From: an uncultured Bacteroidales bacterium
GTDB taxonomy: Bacteria; Bacteroidota; Bacteroidia; Bacteroidales; F082
Direction of reading: 5' to 3'
DNA length: 32,855 bases
Assembly (NCBI GenBank): GCA_905233685.1
Contig: CAJOEZ010000038.1
Span: forward strand, 1 to 32,855
Made by a program: the position numbers and the translations under genes
In this document: positions 21,341 to 30,503 of the stretch, piece after piece
How the letters are laid out: the number at the start of each line of letters is the position of its first letter
Position numbering within the stretch: the first letter of the stretch is position 1
The notes under the pieces: generated by a model
Databases searched by the model: none
What the model was told of the DNA's origin: nothing
Seen by the model: only the letters and a program-made list of their open reading frames with translations

Positions 21341-21502
21341 ATGAAAAAGTATGTTTGCGACGTCTGCGGTTATATTTATGACCCAGAAAAAGGCGACCCC
21401 GACAGCGGCATCGCCCCCGGCACTCCGTTTGAGGCCCTCCCTGACAACTGGTCCTGCCCGCTTTGCGGCATCGGTAAGGACAGTTTCTCGGTTATGGAAT
21501 AG
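21341..21502 (+). CDS. Rubredoxin, 53 aa
   Basis: This is a complete classical rubredoxin, a one-electron carrier with a single Fe(Cys)4. It begins [19 protein letters not shown] and has the second pair CPLCG, with the usual [13 protein letters not shown] between. Length and spacing match the family exactly. It lies 33 bases after rbr, and would pass electrons from the reductase at 21,596 to rubrerythrin and to the flavodiiron protein at 22,270. The stop is TAG at 21,500-21,502. Confidence 0.95.
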   Translation: MKKYVCDVCGYIYDPEKGDPDSGIAPGTPFEALPDNWSCPLCGIGKDSFSVME

Positions 21503-21512
21503 ACAGAGGACA

Positions 21513-21574
21513 TGAGACTATGGGACATAGGGACGGACATACCATTGTCCCGCGTCCTACGTCCTACAGTCTCA
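21513..21574. repeat. Long imperfect inverted repeat after the rubredoxin gene
   Basis: TGAGACT (21,513-21,519) pairs perfectly with AGTCTCA (21,568-21,574). Between them, GGGACATAGGGAC-type units face GTCCTACGTCCTAC units, giving a hairpin of about 60 bases. It may attenuate or stabilise the mRNA between rubredoxin and the next gene. Confidence 0.6.
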
Positions 21575-21595
21575 CGTCAACTAATGTAACAAATT

Positions 21596-22216
21596 ATGGA
21601 TACCAAAGCATTATTCAACATAGGCTACGGCCTGTATGTGCTGACCACTAATTACGACAACATCGACAATGGCTGCATCGTGAACACGGTGATTCAGGTC
21701 ACGAGCAATCCGCTGCAAATTGCGGTGACCGTCAATAAAGGCAACTACACCCACGACCTCATCAAGGACTCGTGCGTGTTCAACGTGTCGATGCTGACCA
21801 CCGAAACACCAATGAAGGTGTTTGAGCATTTTGGGTTCCAAAGCGGGCGCAAGGTGAACAAGTTCGCTGAATGCGAGGCCGAACACCGCGCCGTGAACCA
21901 TGTGCTCTACATCCCGAAATACACCAACGCTTATTTGGCCTGCCGTGTCACCCGTAGCATCGACTTCGGCACACACACCATGTTCATCGCCGATGTGCTT
22001 GACGCTCAGGTGCTTTCCGACAAGCCTTCCGTAACATACGACTATTACCAAAAGAACATCAAACCCAAACCGCAACCCGCCGAAAAACCCAAGGACGGCA
22101 AACGCCGCTGGGTGTGCAAGGTGTGCGGCTATGTCTATGAGGGTGATTCCCTCCCACCCGATTTTGAATGTCCGTTGTGCAAACACGGCGTGGAGGATTT
22201 TGAGGAGGTTTTTTAG
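21596..22216 (+). CDS. Flavin reductase-rubredoxin fusion (high-molecular-weight rubredoxin type), 206 aa
   Basis: Residues 1-160 are a flavin reductase-like FMN-binding split barrel (DTKALFNIGYGLYVLTTNYD, CIVNTVIQVTSNPLQIAVTV). After a Pro/Lys linker (KPKPQPAEKPKDGKR), residues about 168-206 form a rubredoxin domain with CKVCGY and CPLCKH. The layout matches Moorella Hrb, which is described as an NADH:flavodiiron protein oxidoreductase. Here it is followed directly by a flavodiiron gene, supporting that pairing. It would take electrons from NAD(P)H and deliver them through its rubredoxin domain. The ATG at 21,596 gives the family N terminus. Confidence 0.9.
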   Translation: MDTKALFNIGYGLYVLTTNYDNIDNGCIVNTVIQVTSNPLQIAVTVNKGNYTHDLIKDSCVFNVSMLTTETPMKVFEHFGFQSGRKVNKFAECEAEHRAVNHVLYIPKYTNAYLACRVTRSIDFGTHTMFIADVLDAQVLSDKPSVTYDYYQKNIKPKPQPAEKPKDGKRRWVCKVCGYVYEGDSLPPDFECPLCKHGVEDFEEVF

Positions 22217-22218
22217 GT

Positions 22219-22246
22219 GTAGAGGCGTGCCGAGGCGCGTCTCTAC
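22219..22246. repeat. GTAGAG...CTCTAC palindromic repeat
   Basis: GTAGAG-GCG and CGC-GT-CTCTAC form a hairpin two bases after the stop of the fusion gene. As I recall it, this repeat type (TGTAGAGACGCG) is widespread in Bacteroidetes genomes. Confidence 0.6.
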
Positions 22247-22269
22247 GAAACAAAACAACAACGACAAAT

Positions 22270-23460
22270 ATGCAACAAATTCAATTAACCGAAAACATAT
22301 ATTATGTCGGCGTGAACGACCGCCACACCGACAAGTTTGAAAACCACATGGAACTGCCCAACGGCGTTTCCTATAATTCCTATCTCATTGTCGATGAAAA
22401 AGTTGCCTTGATTGACCCCGTGGAGGCCAATTTCCTTGAAGAGTATCTTTTCAAGGTGAAATCGGTGCTCAAAGGCCGCAAAGTCGATTACCTTATTATT
22501 AATCACGACGAGCCTGACCACAGCAGCACCGTGGCCGCCGTGCTTCGCGAATGGCCCGAAGTGCAGGTGGTGGGCAACGCCAAGACCTTTGGCCCCTTGG
22601 AGGCGTTTTACGGCCCCATCGAGAACAAGAAAACCGTGGCCGAAGGCGAAACTTTGAGCCTCGGCTGCCACACCTTGCAGTTCTTCATGGTGCCGATGGT
22701 ACACTGGCCCGAGTCGATGGTGACTTACGAGCAAAGCAGCAAAATCGTCTTCAGCAACGACGCTTTCGGTGGTTTCGGTGCCTTGAACGGCGGCATCTTC
22801 GACGACCAAGTGAACCTCGCCTTTTATGAGGACGAGATGCGCCGCTACTACGCCAACATCGTCGGCAAGGTGGCCATGCAAGCCTTGAAAGCCATCGAAA
22901 AACTCAGTTCGCTGGAAATCAAGATGATTGCTCCTTCGCACGGCCTCGTTTGGCGCAGTAATTTGGCTTGGGTCATCGGGAAATACACGCAATGGAGCAA
23001 GCAAGAGAGCGAAGAAGGCGTGGTCGTTGTCTATGGCTCAATGCACGGCAACACCGCCCGCATGGCCGAGATTGTGGCTCGTGGCGCGGCTGAAGCCGGC
23101 ATCAAGGAAGTGAAGGTCTATGACGTGGCCAAAACGGAGGTTTCCTTCATCATGAGCGACATCTGGAAGTACAAGGGCGTCATCATCGGGGCTTGCGCAC
23201 ACTACGCCAACATGTTCCCGAACATGACCCTTTTAGTTCACGAAATCAACGAGTTCAAGCCGAAAGACAAGTGCTATGCCACCTTCGGCGGCATGAGTTG
23301 GAGCGGCGGCGGCGTGAAGACTTTGGCCAAATACGCCGAAGAAGGCAAGTGGAGCCTCGTCACCGAGAGCGTCGAGGTGAAGGGCGCACCCATCCGCGAA
23401 GAGGATTGGGACAAGCTTTACAACCTTGGCAAGGCTGTGGCTGAGGCCATTAAGGGTTGA
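22270..23460 (+). CDS. fprA: Flavodiiron protein (FprA-type oxygen/NO reductase), 396 aa
   Basis: The N-terminal metallo-beta-lactamase-like domain holds the di-iron site: HDEPDH (residues 79-84), a later His in MVHWPES, Asp in SNDAFGG and His in APSHGLVW. The C-terminal flavodoxin domain begins near residue 255 (VVVVYGSMHGNTARMAE), binding FMN. There is no extra rubredoxin domain, so electrons must come from outside, which fits the upstream rubredoxin and fusion protein. Such enzymes reduce O2 to water or NO to N2O in the cytoplasm of anaerobes; O2 reduction is more likely given the peroxide-reducing rbr nearby. A terminator follows at 23,483-23,512. Confidence 0.93.
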   Translation: MQQIQLTENIYYVGVNDRHTDKFENHMELPNGVSYNSYLIVDEKVALIDPVEANFLEEYLFKVKSVLKGRKVDYLIINHDEPDHSSTVAAVLREWPEVQVVGNAKTFGPLEAFYGPIENKKTVAEGETLSLGCHTLQFFMVPMVHWPESMVTYEQSSKIVFSNDAFGGFGALNGGIFDDQVNLAFYEDEMRRYYANIVGKVAMQALKAIEKLSSLEIKMIAPSHGLVWRSNLAWVIGKYTQWSKQESEEGVVVVYGSMHGNTARMAEIVARGAAEAGIKEVKVYDVAKTEVSFIMSDIWKYKGVIIGACAHYANMFPNMTLLVHEINEFKPKDKCYATFGGMSWSGGGVKTLAKYAEEGKWSLVTESVEVKGAPIREEDWDKLYNLGKAVAEAIKG

Positions 23461-23482
23461 GTCCCCTGCCCTATCAACATTT

Positions 23483-23512
23483 AGCCCTCCGTTTCGATTG
23501 AAGCGGAGGGCT
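23483..23512 (+). terminator. Terminator after fprA
   Basis: AGCCCTCCG (23,483-23,491) pairs with CGGAGGGCT (23,504-23,512), extended by TTTC/GAAG with a GATT loop. A modest T-rich tail (TGTTGTTA) follows. It lies between convergent genes. Confidence 0.75.
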
Positions 23513-23534
23513 TGTTGTTAAGGGCTTTCATCCC

Positions 23535-26500
23535 TTATCTCACCACCAATTTCCGGTAACACGTCCCCTTCCCTTCCACGGTAAGGCGGAGGGTATAGAC
23601 GCCCGCCACGTTCGGGGCGGTGATGGTCTGTAAAGAGGTTGCACTCAATGTCTCTACAACGGCACCAAGGGCGTTGACAATTTCAACTTGCATTTCGCCC
23701 GTCTCAACATCGCTGCCGATGCTGACCTTTTGGCCGTGTTCCACGGGGTTCGGGTAGAGATACACGTTATTGGCCCATTCATCCATGCCCGTGCCGCTGC
23801 GGAAATGCAGCACGAACGGCTCTTCAAATGTGCCGACAACGGCATTGGTCGTGTAGATCAGGTGTTCCTCGGCAGTGAGGTGTTCCTCACCCGTCGTGAC
23901 ATCGTAAAGACCGAATTGAAGCTCGTCGGCTTCGTCGCCAGCAATGGTCAGGAAGGCCATATAGCGATGGATGGGCTCAACGTAGAGCAAGTGCACGCTG
24001 CCTCGGCATTCACCGTTGGCAAAAGCAGCCAATTCGTATTGGGCTGACCCTTCGACAGGTTCAGGAACCAGCTCCCCGCCATCCAGCTCAACCACGGCCA
24101 TCACGCTCATGTTGTCGGCATAGGCGTTCAGGTTGGGCTGCCAGTGGTTGCTTTTTGGGGTTTGGTTGGGCCTCAGGTTGTCTTTTGCGCCGCCGTTGGG
24201 ATAGGTCAGGGTGATGTTGGTGTCGTTGTTCGACTTGTACATCATGCCCATGCCGGGGTTCAGCGTGTTTAGGGAACCATACCAGCCGTAGCCTTCCAAA
24301 TACGAGGCGTAACCGTCGTTCTGTGTCTTCAGCATGTCACCCGTCGTCGCGGCAATACCAGCAAAGGCCTCGGTCACGCTCATGCTGGAACCCACAGGAT
24401 AGCCTATCCATATCCAGCCGGGACTCACCGTGATGGGATGGTCGGCGGGGTTCGACAGGCTGCCCGTCATCTCCACAGTGCAGGCGCTGTTCGCCAGCAC
24501 CTGGTAGCTCGACTCGTTATCCATGACGGTCAGATTGCCGGCCCAGCCCACACCATAATTGTTGCAGAACTGCATCTGCGACTTAATCTGAACGCCGTTC
24601 TCCCCGAGACCAGCCTGCAACGCCTGCAAGCCGTTGAAGCCTTCCTGCTCGACGTAAGTGCTCATCCAGTTCCAGCCCTCGGTGAACGGGAAGCTCTGGG
24701 TCACGATTTGGTCAAAGTTCGCCACAAATGCTGCGGATTCGGTCACCGTGAAGGTATAGGTTGGAGTGGTCGAGACCTCAACGCCGTCCTTCGTCCAATG
24801 GGTGAAGAGGTAGCCTTCGTTGGTGGTGACGGTCAAAGTGGCCATCGTGCCGTAGTCGTAGGTGCCTGCGCCACTGACTTCGCCGCCCGTATTCGGGTTG
24901 GCCCAGGCGGTGATTTCGTAAGTGTTCAGGGTGAAGTTCGCCACGAAAGTGGTGTCTTGCGTCACGGTGAAGCTATAGGTCGCGTCAGTCGAGACGACTG
25001 TGCCGCCCTGCGTCCAGTTGGTGAAGGTGTAGCCCGTGTTGGCCGTGGCGGTCAGATTGACCGTCGCGCCGTGGTCGTAAGTGCCTGCGCCAGTGACTGT
25101 TCCGCCTGCCGTCGGGTTGGCCGTCGCTGCGACTTCGTGGCTGTTCAAACTGAAGTTCGCCACGAATGTGGTGTCTTGCGTCACAACGAAGCTATAGGTC
25201 GCGTCGGTCGAAACGACCGTGCCGCCCTGCGTCCAGTTGGTGAAGGTGTAACCCGTGTTGGCCGTGGCCGTCAAATTGACCGTCGCGCCGTGGTCGTAGG
25301 TGCCTGCACCCGTGATTGTGCCGCCTGCGGTCGGGTTGGCAGTGGCGGTGACCTCGTAGGTGTTCAAGCTGAAGTTCGCCACAAATGTGGTGTCTTGCGT
25401 CACGACGAAGCTGTAGGTCGCGTCGGTCGAAACGACCGTGCCGCCTTGCGTCCAATTCGTGAAGGTGTAGCCCGTGTTGGCCGTGGCCGTCAAATTGACC
25501 GTCGTGCCGTGGTCGTAGGTGCCTGCGCCAGTGATTGTGCCGCCTGCGGTCGGGTTAGCTGTTGCGGTGACAGTATATTCCAGATACTGAAGGGGGACGG
25601 CTTGCAGACAACTCATCGACATATCGATGTTATTGTTGGGACAGAGCGTGTCGCCGTCATACACCACACGGGCTTCATACTGGCTGTCGATAGTGCCTTG
25701 GGCGTCGTAATAGCTGTTTCCGTTGACAAAGCCCTGCCATTCGCCATCGATAAAGAGGGAGACGGCCATGGGTTCACCGACGGAACTGTCGGGATAGGTC
25801 CAGTTGAGGTTGACACCTTCAGGGGAGACCGTTCCCGTAATCTCGCTGAAGCCCTCAAAATGGTCGCAAGAGGTATAGAGCCAATTGCATTCCACATACT
25901 CGCTCTGGCCCGTGGAATACAGATTGGCTACCTTTAATTTATACAAGGTGTTGTCCACAAGACTGTCGGTAGGCAGTTGCAGAGCGTTGGTGGACACGTT
26001 CTCAGTGTAGAGGGAATGGTCGTCCAAGTCGGTGAGCACCACTTTGTAGGCTTCAAAATGTCGGTCGTCAGGTTGCCAAGAGGCCCAGCCCGTACGCGAC
26101 ACGTAAACGTCTTTCGGCGAATAGAGAATCTCTGTCATCACATACATCATGCCGGTGCTCGTCGAGATGGTCATGGTGTCAAGGATGGTCTCGTAACCCT
26201 CCATGCTGATTTCCACGTAATAAGTACCTTTGCGGAATTGTTCCCATACATAATAGCCGGTCTCGTCCAAGATGATTTCCAACTCGTCGTCGCCCATGGG
26301 GTTGAGGGAGGCCTGGATGGAATCTTGGGTGAGGACGACGTGGACGCCCTCGGGACTGTCAGCACTGTTAAGAAACACGGTGATGTTCACGCCGTTTTCA
26401 ATCCACAAATCGTCCATCATGAAGTCGATGGGGCTGGTGGTCTGGTTGTAGTGGATGACGACAGGATTGCCTTGGACGGGCTCGTTGGTGGTTAGGTAGT

Positions 26501-29500
26501 CGTCGTGGGAGGCTTGGCCGTTATAGCTGCCGGCATAGATTTGGCCGCTGTAATAACCATTGTTGTCAGTGGTGAAGTCGAAAGCGTGGCTTCCGCCAAA
26601 CTCGTCGTTGCCTGTCAAGGTGACGGTGGCACCGGCAATACCCGTCACACCGTCCTGCTCAAAGGCATGGCCGTTCACGTTGCCATAGCCGGAGACCTTC
26701 ACATTCACCGTGTTGGAGGGAGCGGATTCATCCATCTCATCATAGACTGCGGTTACATAATAAACGTAACCTTGCATGTTATATGCCAGAGGGCCGTCGG
26801 TGTAGGTGTTTGTCGTGGTTTCGCCAATTTTATACCCGTCTCGATAGACATTGTATTTTTGAAGCGCTGTTGCGTTGATGGCCGCCCAGCTGATGGTGAT
26901 TTGCTCGTCGTTGAAGACCTTGTCGTCGGGCGTGACGAGGTTCTGGGGAATGTCTAACTTGGTGTGCAGAAGGTTTGACCAAACGAAGAGGGTGTCGTTG
27001 GCATAGGTGATGCCGTATTTGTAGTTGCTCTCATGGGGGAGGTTAACCCAGGTGGAGTCAACATAGTAGTGGCTGTTGTAGTCCTCGGCAAGAAGCGTAA
27101 GGTCTGTACCATCAGCTTTGGCACGATAAACGTCGAACAAATCAGTGCTTGGAGCCGCGCTCGGGTCGCAGGGCACGGTGGGCGGGGCGATGCGGTAGAA
27201 GACGATGTCGTCGATATAGAAGCAGTCGTCGCCATTTTCGCCACTAATGTCTTTCTCGTATTTCCATAAGAAGGTGTGCTGTCCGGCGGTGATAGGATAT
27301 TGACACTCCATCCAGTAGTCGATTTCGCCCGTCCAGCTTCCCTTTTGGACATCGTCGATGTAGAAATAGCCTTTGTCCCAGGGATCTTCGCAGCTGATCT
27401 TGGCGTAGAAGCTTATCATGCCGTCCTTGGGGATATTCATGGTCACGGTCATGGTCGAAGCCGTGCTGTTTTGACCGATGTTGCCGCTCCTCATGCAGTA
27501 GGTGCCGCTGTGGGAGACCGTGTCGCAGATGACCCAAGGATAGAGCGCGTCCATCTGCCAGGGGCTCTTGCTGAAGTCGCCGGTCTCGAAGTCATCGGTC
27601 AGTTCAATGTCCCAATACGCCACCGTGTAAGGGCTGTCGGAGTTGTCGGGGTAGGGGTAGTATTGCGCGTGGGCCACGATATCGTTGTGGCAGTCCTCGA
27701 TGAAGTTGCTGAAGCCGCCCCAAGAGATGCTGCTGTAGGCCGTCCCGCTGCCGCAAGGCACGGTGACAGGGATGGTGGAGCTCCAACCATAAAACGGAGG
27801 AAAATTACCCAAGGCAGGCGGCGTGGCGGCACAACTTGTAATAGCTGTGAAGTTGATGCAACTCTCGAAAGCATAATTGTCAATCGTATTCAAGGCGCTG
27901 CCGAGGGTCAGGGGGCCGTTGAATCCAGAGCAATTGATGAAAGCATGGTCTCCAATCGTGGTCACGGCATCGGGAATAGTCAGACTGCCCGTAAGCCCGC
28001 TGCAGTCATAGAAAGCACCGCGTCCTATCGTGGTCAGTGCCTCGCCGAGGGTCAAGGTACCGTTAAAGCCGATGCAAGTAAAGAAAGCAAATTCTCCAAT
28101 CGAAGTCACCGAGTTCGGAATGGTCAGGCTGCCTGAAAGGCCGGTGCAGCCACTGAAGGCATTATTCCCAATCGTAACTAGGGTTTGGGGAAGGGTCAAG
28201 CTGCCCGAGAGGCCGTTGCAATTCTGGAAAGCATGATCCCTAATCGCCACCACGTGGCAGTATCTGTTGTTCAACAACACGCTATCCACGATATGCAGCT
28301 CGCCCGAGGCATTAGTGCCGTTCACGTGGCCGTAGAGGGTGACGGTCTCTAAATCGTCGTTGAGGGTATAAATCAAGCTCTCCACTTCGCATGAGGACGC
28401 TTCAAAATGGGTGAAGCCGCCCCACTGGATGCTGCTGTAGTCATCCACGCTGCCGGAGGGCACAAACACCGTCGTGGTGTTCGTGTTCCAGCCGTAAAAC
28501 ACACCACTGCCCAAGGTGGGCGGCGTTTCGGCGTGGCTGAAAATGAAGTCGAAGCCGGTGCAACCCGAGAAGGCATCGTTTCCTATCGTGGTCAGCGAGT
28601 TCGGTATTGTCAGAGTGCCTGTGAAACTGCTGCAGCCAGAGAAGGCACTGTTCACTATCGTGGTCAGCGACTCGGGAAGGGTCAAGTCGCCCATGAAGCC
28701 GTTGCAACCATAGAAAGCATAGTATCCAATGGCGGTCACCGAGTTCGGTATCGTCAGGCTGTCGAAGCCTGAGCAACCAGCGAAAGCTGAAGCCTCTATC
28801 GTACTCATCGAGTTCGGTATCGTCAGGGCGCCGGTAAAGCCGTAGCAGCCATAGAAAGCAGAGACTCCAATTGTGGTCACCGAGTTCGGTATCGTCAGGC
28901 TGCCCGTGAAGCCGTGGCAATCCCAGAAAGCCATGGTTCCTATGGTGGTCACGGAGTTCGGAATGGTCAGGTTGCCCTGGAAGCCGTAACAACCATAGAA
29001 AGCTTCGTCTCCAATGGTGGTCACCGTGTTGGGAATCGTCAGGGTGCCCGTGAGGCCGCTGCAACCAGCGAAAGCCATTGCTCCGATGGCGTTGACGACG
29101 AAGTTGTGGCCCCCGTAGTTCACGCTTTCGGGGATGAGTAGCGGGCCGGCGGCGCTGGAGCCATAGTAATGGCTTTCCACGGTGACGGAGGTGTAGTCGG
29201 GGTTGATGGAATACCGCAGGTTGTCCGAGGTGAATTCGGTGTCAGCTACCGCCGTGGAGATGTGCATGTAGATGTAATCCGAGCCTGAGCCGCAGCCTTT
29301 GTTGAGGTCGTAGCCTTCCGAGTTGTCGCCGTTCAGGCCCACGCCGCCTGCCTTGGTGTCGTTGAACCAGATGTTGGTGACGGCGCGGTTGTTGGTGAAG
29401 CGCTCCTTGGTATAATAAAGGTGGATGTCGGCGCTGCCGCCCACGCCGCAGTTCAGGTCGCCCTTGATTTCCACGAAGTGCTCATTGCCGTCGCAGGGGG

Positions 29501-29846
29501 CGATGTGGTAAGTGTGCCCGTTGGCGGCAACGAAGGAGTCGTCAACGGGATTATCAGCGTTGGTGATGTAGAAGTCGGTGATGTAGCCCAGATTGATGCC
29601 TGGGCTGGTCTCTGCCTTGTAGAGCAGGTAGATCCAGTAGCTGCCCGAGCCGCAGCCTGCGTTGAGGTCTTGATCGACGAATGTCCAGCCTTGGGATACG
29701 TAATAGTCTCGCAGGCTGTTGGCCTCGGAGTGAACGTCGCTGCCGATGAGCATCACGTCCTTGACGTAGGTTTGGGAAGTTTGGGCAATTGTTGTTCCTG
29801 CCATGCAGAGGAGCAGGGCGAGGATGAAGAGTTTAAGGTGTTTCAT
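23535..29846 (-). CDS. Giant secreted BspA-type LRR protein with T9SS sorting domain, 2103 aa
   Basis: The protein has a signal peptide (MKHLKLFILALLLCMAGTTIAQ), then two related N-terminal units containing GCGSGSYWIYL and GCGSGSDYIYM. BspA-like LRR_5 repeats of about 23 residues follow (LTIPNSVTTIG...AFYGC), at about 250-470 and 525-670. Next come a jelly-roll or cleaved-adhesin-like module (about 750-890), a fibronectin-type stretch, a carboxypeptidase-regulatory-like domain (about 1048-1110), more fibronectin-like modules, and four tandem 73-residue InlB-type repeats (about 1420-1711). The C-terminal part carries a large beta region and the type IX sorting domain (VYLYPNPV, about 2029, to the end at CYRKLVVR). 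It would be exported by the Sec and type IX systems and fixed to the cell surface. Likely roles are adhesion or glycan/host binding; no enzyme domain is seen. Confidence 0.85.
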   Translation of the reverse strand: MKHLKLFILALLLCMAGTTIAQTSQTYVKDVMLIGSDVHSEANSLRDYYVSQGWTFVDQDLNAGCGSGSYWIYLLYKAETSPGINLGYITDFYITNADNPVDDSFVAANGHTYHIAPCDGNEHFVEIKGDLNCGVGGSADIHLYYTKERFTNNRAVTNIWFNDTKAGGVGLNGDNSEGYDLNKGCGSGSDYIYMHISTAVADTEFTSDNLRYSINPDYTSVTVESHYYGSSAAGPLLIPESVNYGGHNFVVNAIGAMAFAGCSGLTGTLTIPNTVTTIGDEAFYGCYGFQGNLTIPNSVTTIGTMAFWDCHGFTGSLTIPNSVTTIGVSAFYGCYGFTGALTIPNSMSTIEASAFAGCSGFDSLTIPNSVTAIGYYAFYGCNGFMGDLTLPESLTTIVNSAFSGCSSFTGTLTIPNSLTTIGNDAFSGCTGFDFIFSHAETPPTLGSGVFYGWNTNTTTVFVPSGSVDDYSSIQWGGFTHFEASSCEVESLIYTLNDDLETVTLYGHVNGTNASGELHIVDSVLLNNRYCHVVAIRDHAFQNCNGLSGSLTLPQTLVTIGNNAFSGCTGLSGSLTIPNSVTSIGEFAFFTCIGFNGTLTLGEALTTIGRGAFYDCSGLTGSLTIPDAVTTIGDHAFINCSGFNGPLTLGSALNTIDNYAFESCINFTAITSCAATPPALGNFPPFYGWSSTIPVTVPCGSGTAYSSISWGGFSNFIEDCHNDIVAHAQYYPYPDNSDSPYTVAYWDIELTDDFETGDFSKSPWQMDALYPWVICDTVSHSGTYCMRSGNIGQNSTASTMTVTMNIPKDGMISFYAKISCEDPWDKGYFYIDDVQKGSWTGEIDYWMECQYPITAGQHTFLWKYEKDISGENGDDCFYIDDIVFYRIAPPTVPCDPSAAPSTDLFDVYRAKADGTDLTLLAEDYNSHYYVDSTWVNLPHESNYKYGITYANDTLFVWSNLLHTKLDIPQNLVTPDDKVFNDEQITISWAAINATALQKYNVYRDGYKIGETTTNTYTDGPLAYNMQGYVYYVTAVYDEMDESAPSNTVNVKVSGYGNVNGHAFEQDGVTGIAGATVTLTGNDEFGGSHAFDFTTDNNGYYSGQIYAGSYNGQASHDDYLTTNEPVQGNPVVIHYNQTTSPIDFMMDDLWIENGVNITVFLNSADSPEGVHVVLTQDSIQASLNPMGDDELEIILDETGYYVWEQFRKGTYYVEISMEGYETILDTMTISTSTGMMYVMTEILYSPKDVYVSRTGWASWQPDDRHFEAYKVVLTDLDDHSLYTENVSTNALQLPTDSLVDNTLYKLKVANLYSTGQSEYVECNWLYTSCDHFEGFSEITGTVSPEGVNLNWTYPDSSVGEPMAVSLFIDGEWQGFVNGNSYYDAQGTIDSQYEARVVYDGDTLCPNNNIDMSMSCLQAVPLQYLEYTVTATANPTAGGTITGAGTYDHGTTVNLTATANTGYTFTNWTQGGTVVSTDATYSFVVTQDTTFVANFSLNTYEVTATANPTAGGTITGAGTYDHGATVNLTATANTGYTFTNWTQGGTVVSTDATYSFVVTQDTTFVANFSLNSHEVAATANPTAGGTVTGAGTYDHGATVNLTATANTGYTFTNWTQGGTVVSTDATYSFTVTQDTTFVANFTLNTYEITAWANPNTGGEVSGAGTYDYGTMATLTVTTNEGYLFTHWTKDGVEVSTTPTYTFTVTESAAFVANFDQIVTQSFPFTEGWNWMSTYVEQEGFNGLQALQAGLGENGVQIKSQMQFCNNYGVGWAGNLTVMDNESSYQVLANSACTVEMTGSLSNPADHPITVSPGWIWIGYPVGSSMSVTEAFAGIAATTGDMLKTQNDGYASYLEGYGWYGSLNTLNPGMGMMYKSNNDTNITLTYPNGGAKDNLRPNQTPKSNHWQPNLNAYADNMSVMAVVELDGGELVPEPVEGSAQYELAAFANGECRGSVHLLYVEPIHRYMAFLTIAGDEADELQFGLYDVTTGEEHLTAEEHLIYTTNAVVGTFEEPFVLHFRSGTGMDEWANNVYLYPNPVEHGQKVSIGSDVETGEMQVEIVNALGAVVETLSATSLQTITAPNVAGVYTLRLTVEGKGTCYRKLVVR
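24712..25587. repeat. Four tandem repeats of 219 bp within the giant surface protein gene
   Basis: Equivalent positions recur exactly 219 bases apart (for example the TGAAGTTCGCCAC motif at 24,932, 25,151 and 25,370). The three N-terminal units (right side) are nearly identical in DNA and protein (ANPTAGGTITGAGTYDHG, then TGYTFTNWTQGGTVVSTD). The fourth has diverged (ANPNTGGEVSGAGTYDYG). Such repeats can gain or lose units by recombination. Confidence 0.9.
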
Positions 29847-29879
29847 TTTATGATGTTGTTTTGTTTGTTTGCTTTATGT

Positions 29880-29980
29880 CCCAACGTGTTGGGTTGGGAT
29901 GTAATCAATGCAAAGCCCTTCCCACGCAGGGCGGTGCGGGGCCTGGGAAATAGGTTTTGAGGGTTACGATACCGCCCTCA
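29880..29980. repeat. Repeat-rich intergenic stretch with three hairpins
   Basis: Three stems are visible: CCCAAC/GTTGGG (29,880-29,893), TTCCCA/TGGGAA (29,919-29,949) and TGAGGG/CCCTCA (29,958-29,980). The last one includes the stop codon of the 29,978-30,403 gene and may terminate it. The composite recalls dispersed Bacteroidetes repeats. Confidence 0.45.
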
Positions 29981-30403
29981 ATACACTTCCGTCGGGGCAT
30001 CAAGTGGCTCCACGATACCGCCCCTCGCGTAGTCTTCCACGGTCAACACGCTGTCGACCACGTAGTTGGTCACGCCGCGCCACGGCAACGCGCCGAGATA
30101 TTCCTTGTAGTGCAGTTCCACGAACTTGCCCGCGCTGCGCTCCAATTTCTCGGCCACTTTCTTGTCGGTCACCGAGAAGTTGAACTCGTTCGACTGGATG
30201 GTGCCGGTGCTGCCCTTGTAGCCCGCCTGAATCAGCCGGCCCTCGTAGGTCTTGAACACATAGCCCTTGTAGACAAACAAATTCAGTTCTCCAGCCTTCA
30301 CGCCTGAACCGAAGACGAAGTAGAACCTGAAGAAAAACCAAACGGCAAGGGCCACCACGGCCACAATACCAATTCCTAAAAATACTTTAGCAGTTTTTGA
30401 CAT
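29978..30403 (-). CDS. Membrane-anchored protein of unknown function, 141 aa
   Basis: One N-terminal membrane segment (VFLGIGIVAVVALAVWFFFRFYFVF, residues 7-31) is followed by a periplasmic domain with GELNLFVYKGYVFKTYEGRLIQAG. I recall this GEL...KGxxFKTYEG pattern from a small conserved Bacteroidetes family that some databases mislabel 6-phosphogluconate dehydrogenase. No dehydrogenase motif is present here. The rest (VAEKLERSAGKFVELHYKEYLGALPWRGVTNYVVDSVL) looks like a beta barrel or OB-like fold. Its function is unknown. It lies alone on the minus strand upstream of the giant surface protein, separated from it by 131 bases that contain repeats. Confidence 0.7.
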   Translation of the reverse strand: MSKTAKVFLGIGIVAVVALAVWFFFRFYFVFGSGVKAGELNLFVYKGYVFKTYEGRLIQAGYKGSTGTIQSNEFNFSVTDKKVAEKLERSAGKFVELHYKEYLGALPWRGVTNYVVDSVLTVEDYARGGIVEPLDAPTEVY

Positions 30404-30433
30404 ATCCGACTAATTTTTGATGATTAACGACCG

Positions 30434-30441
30434 CAAAAGTA
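30434..30441 (-). promoter_or_regulatory. -7 box of the membrane-protein gene
   Basis: TACTTTTG on the minus strand fits TAnnTTTG, 30 bases before the ATG. No TTTG is found at the -33 position. Confidence 0.45.
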
Positions 30442-30503
30442 AGGATTTTTCTTTTTTCTTCACGAAATAAGGAAAAAAACTCCACCCATAAAACACCGCA
30501 TAA

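Noticed and set aside
24438..25937. Long + strand open frame of 499 codons with regular repeats
   Set aside because: It mirrors the 219-bp repeats of the surface protein on the opposite strand; its Arg/Gly/Val-rich content has no domain.
27830..29100. Regular spacing of similar 20-30 base motifs about 69 bases apart, considered as a CRISPR array
   Set aside because: The period is 23 codons in frame with BspA leucine-rich repeats, and the 'spacers' are conserved too.
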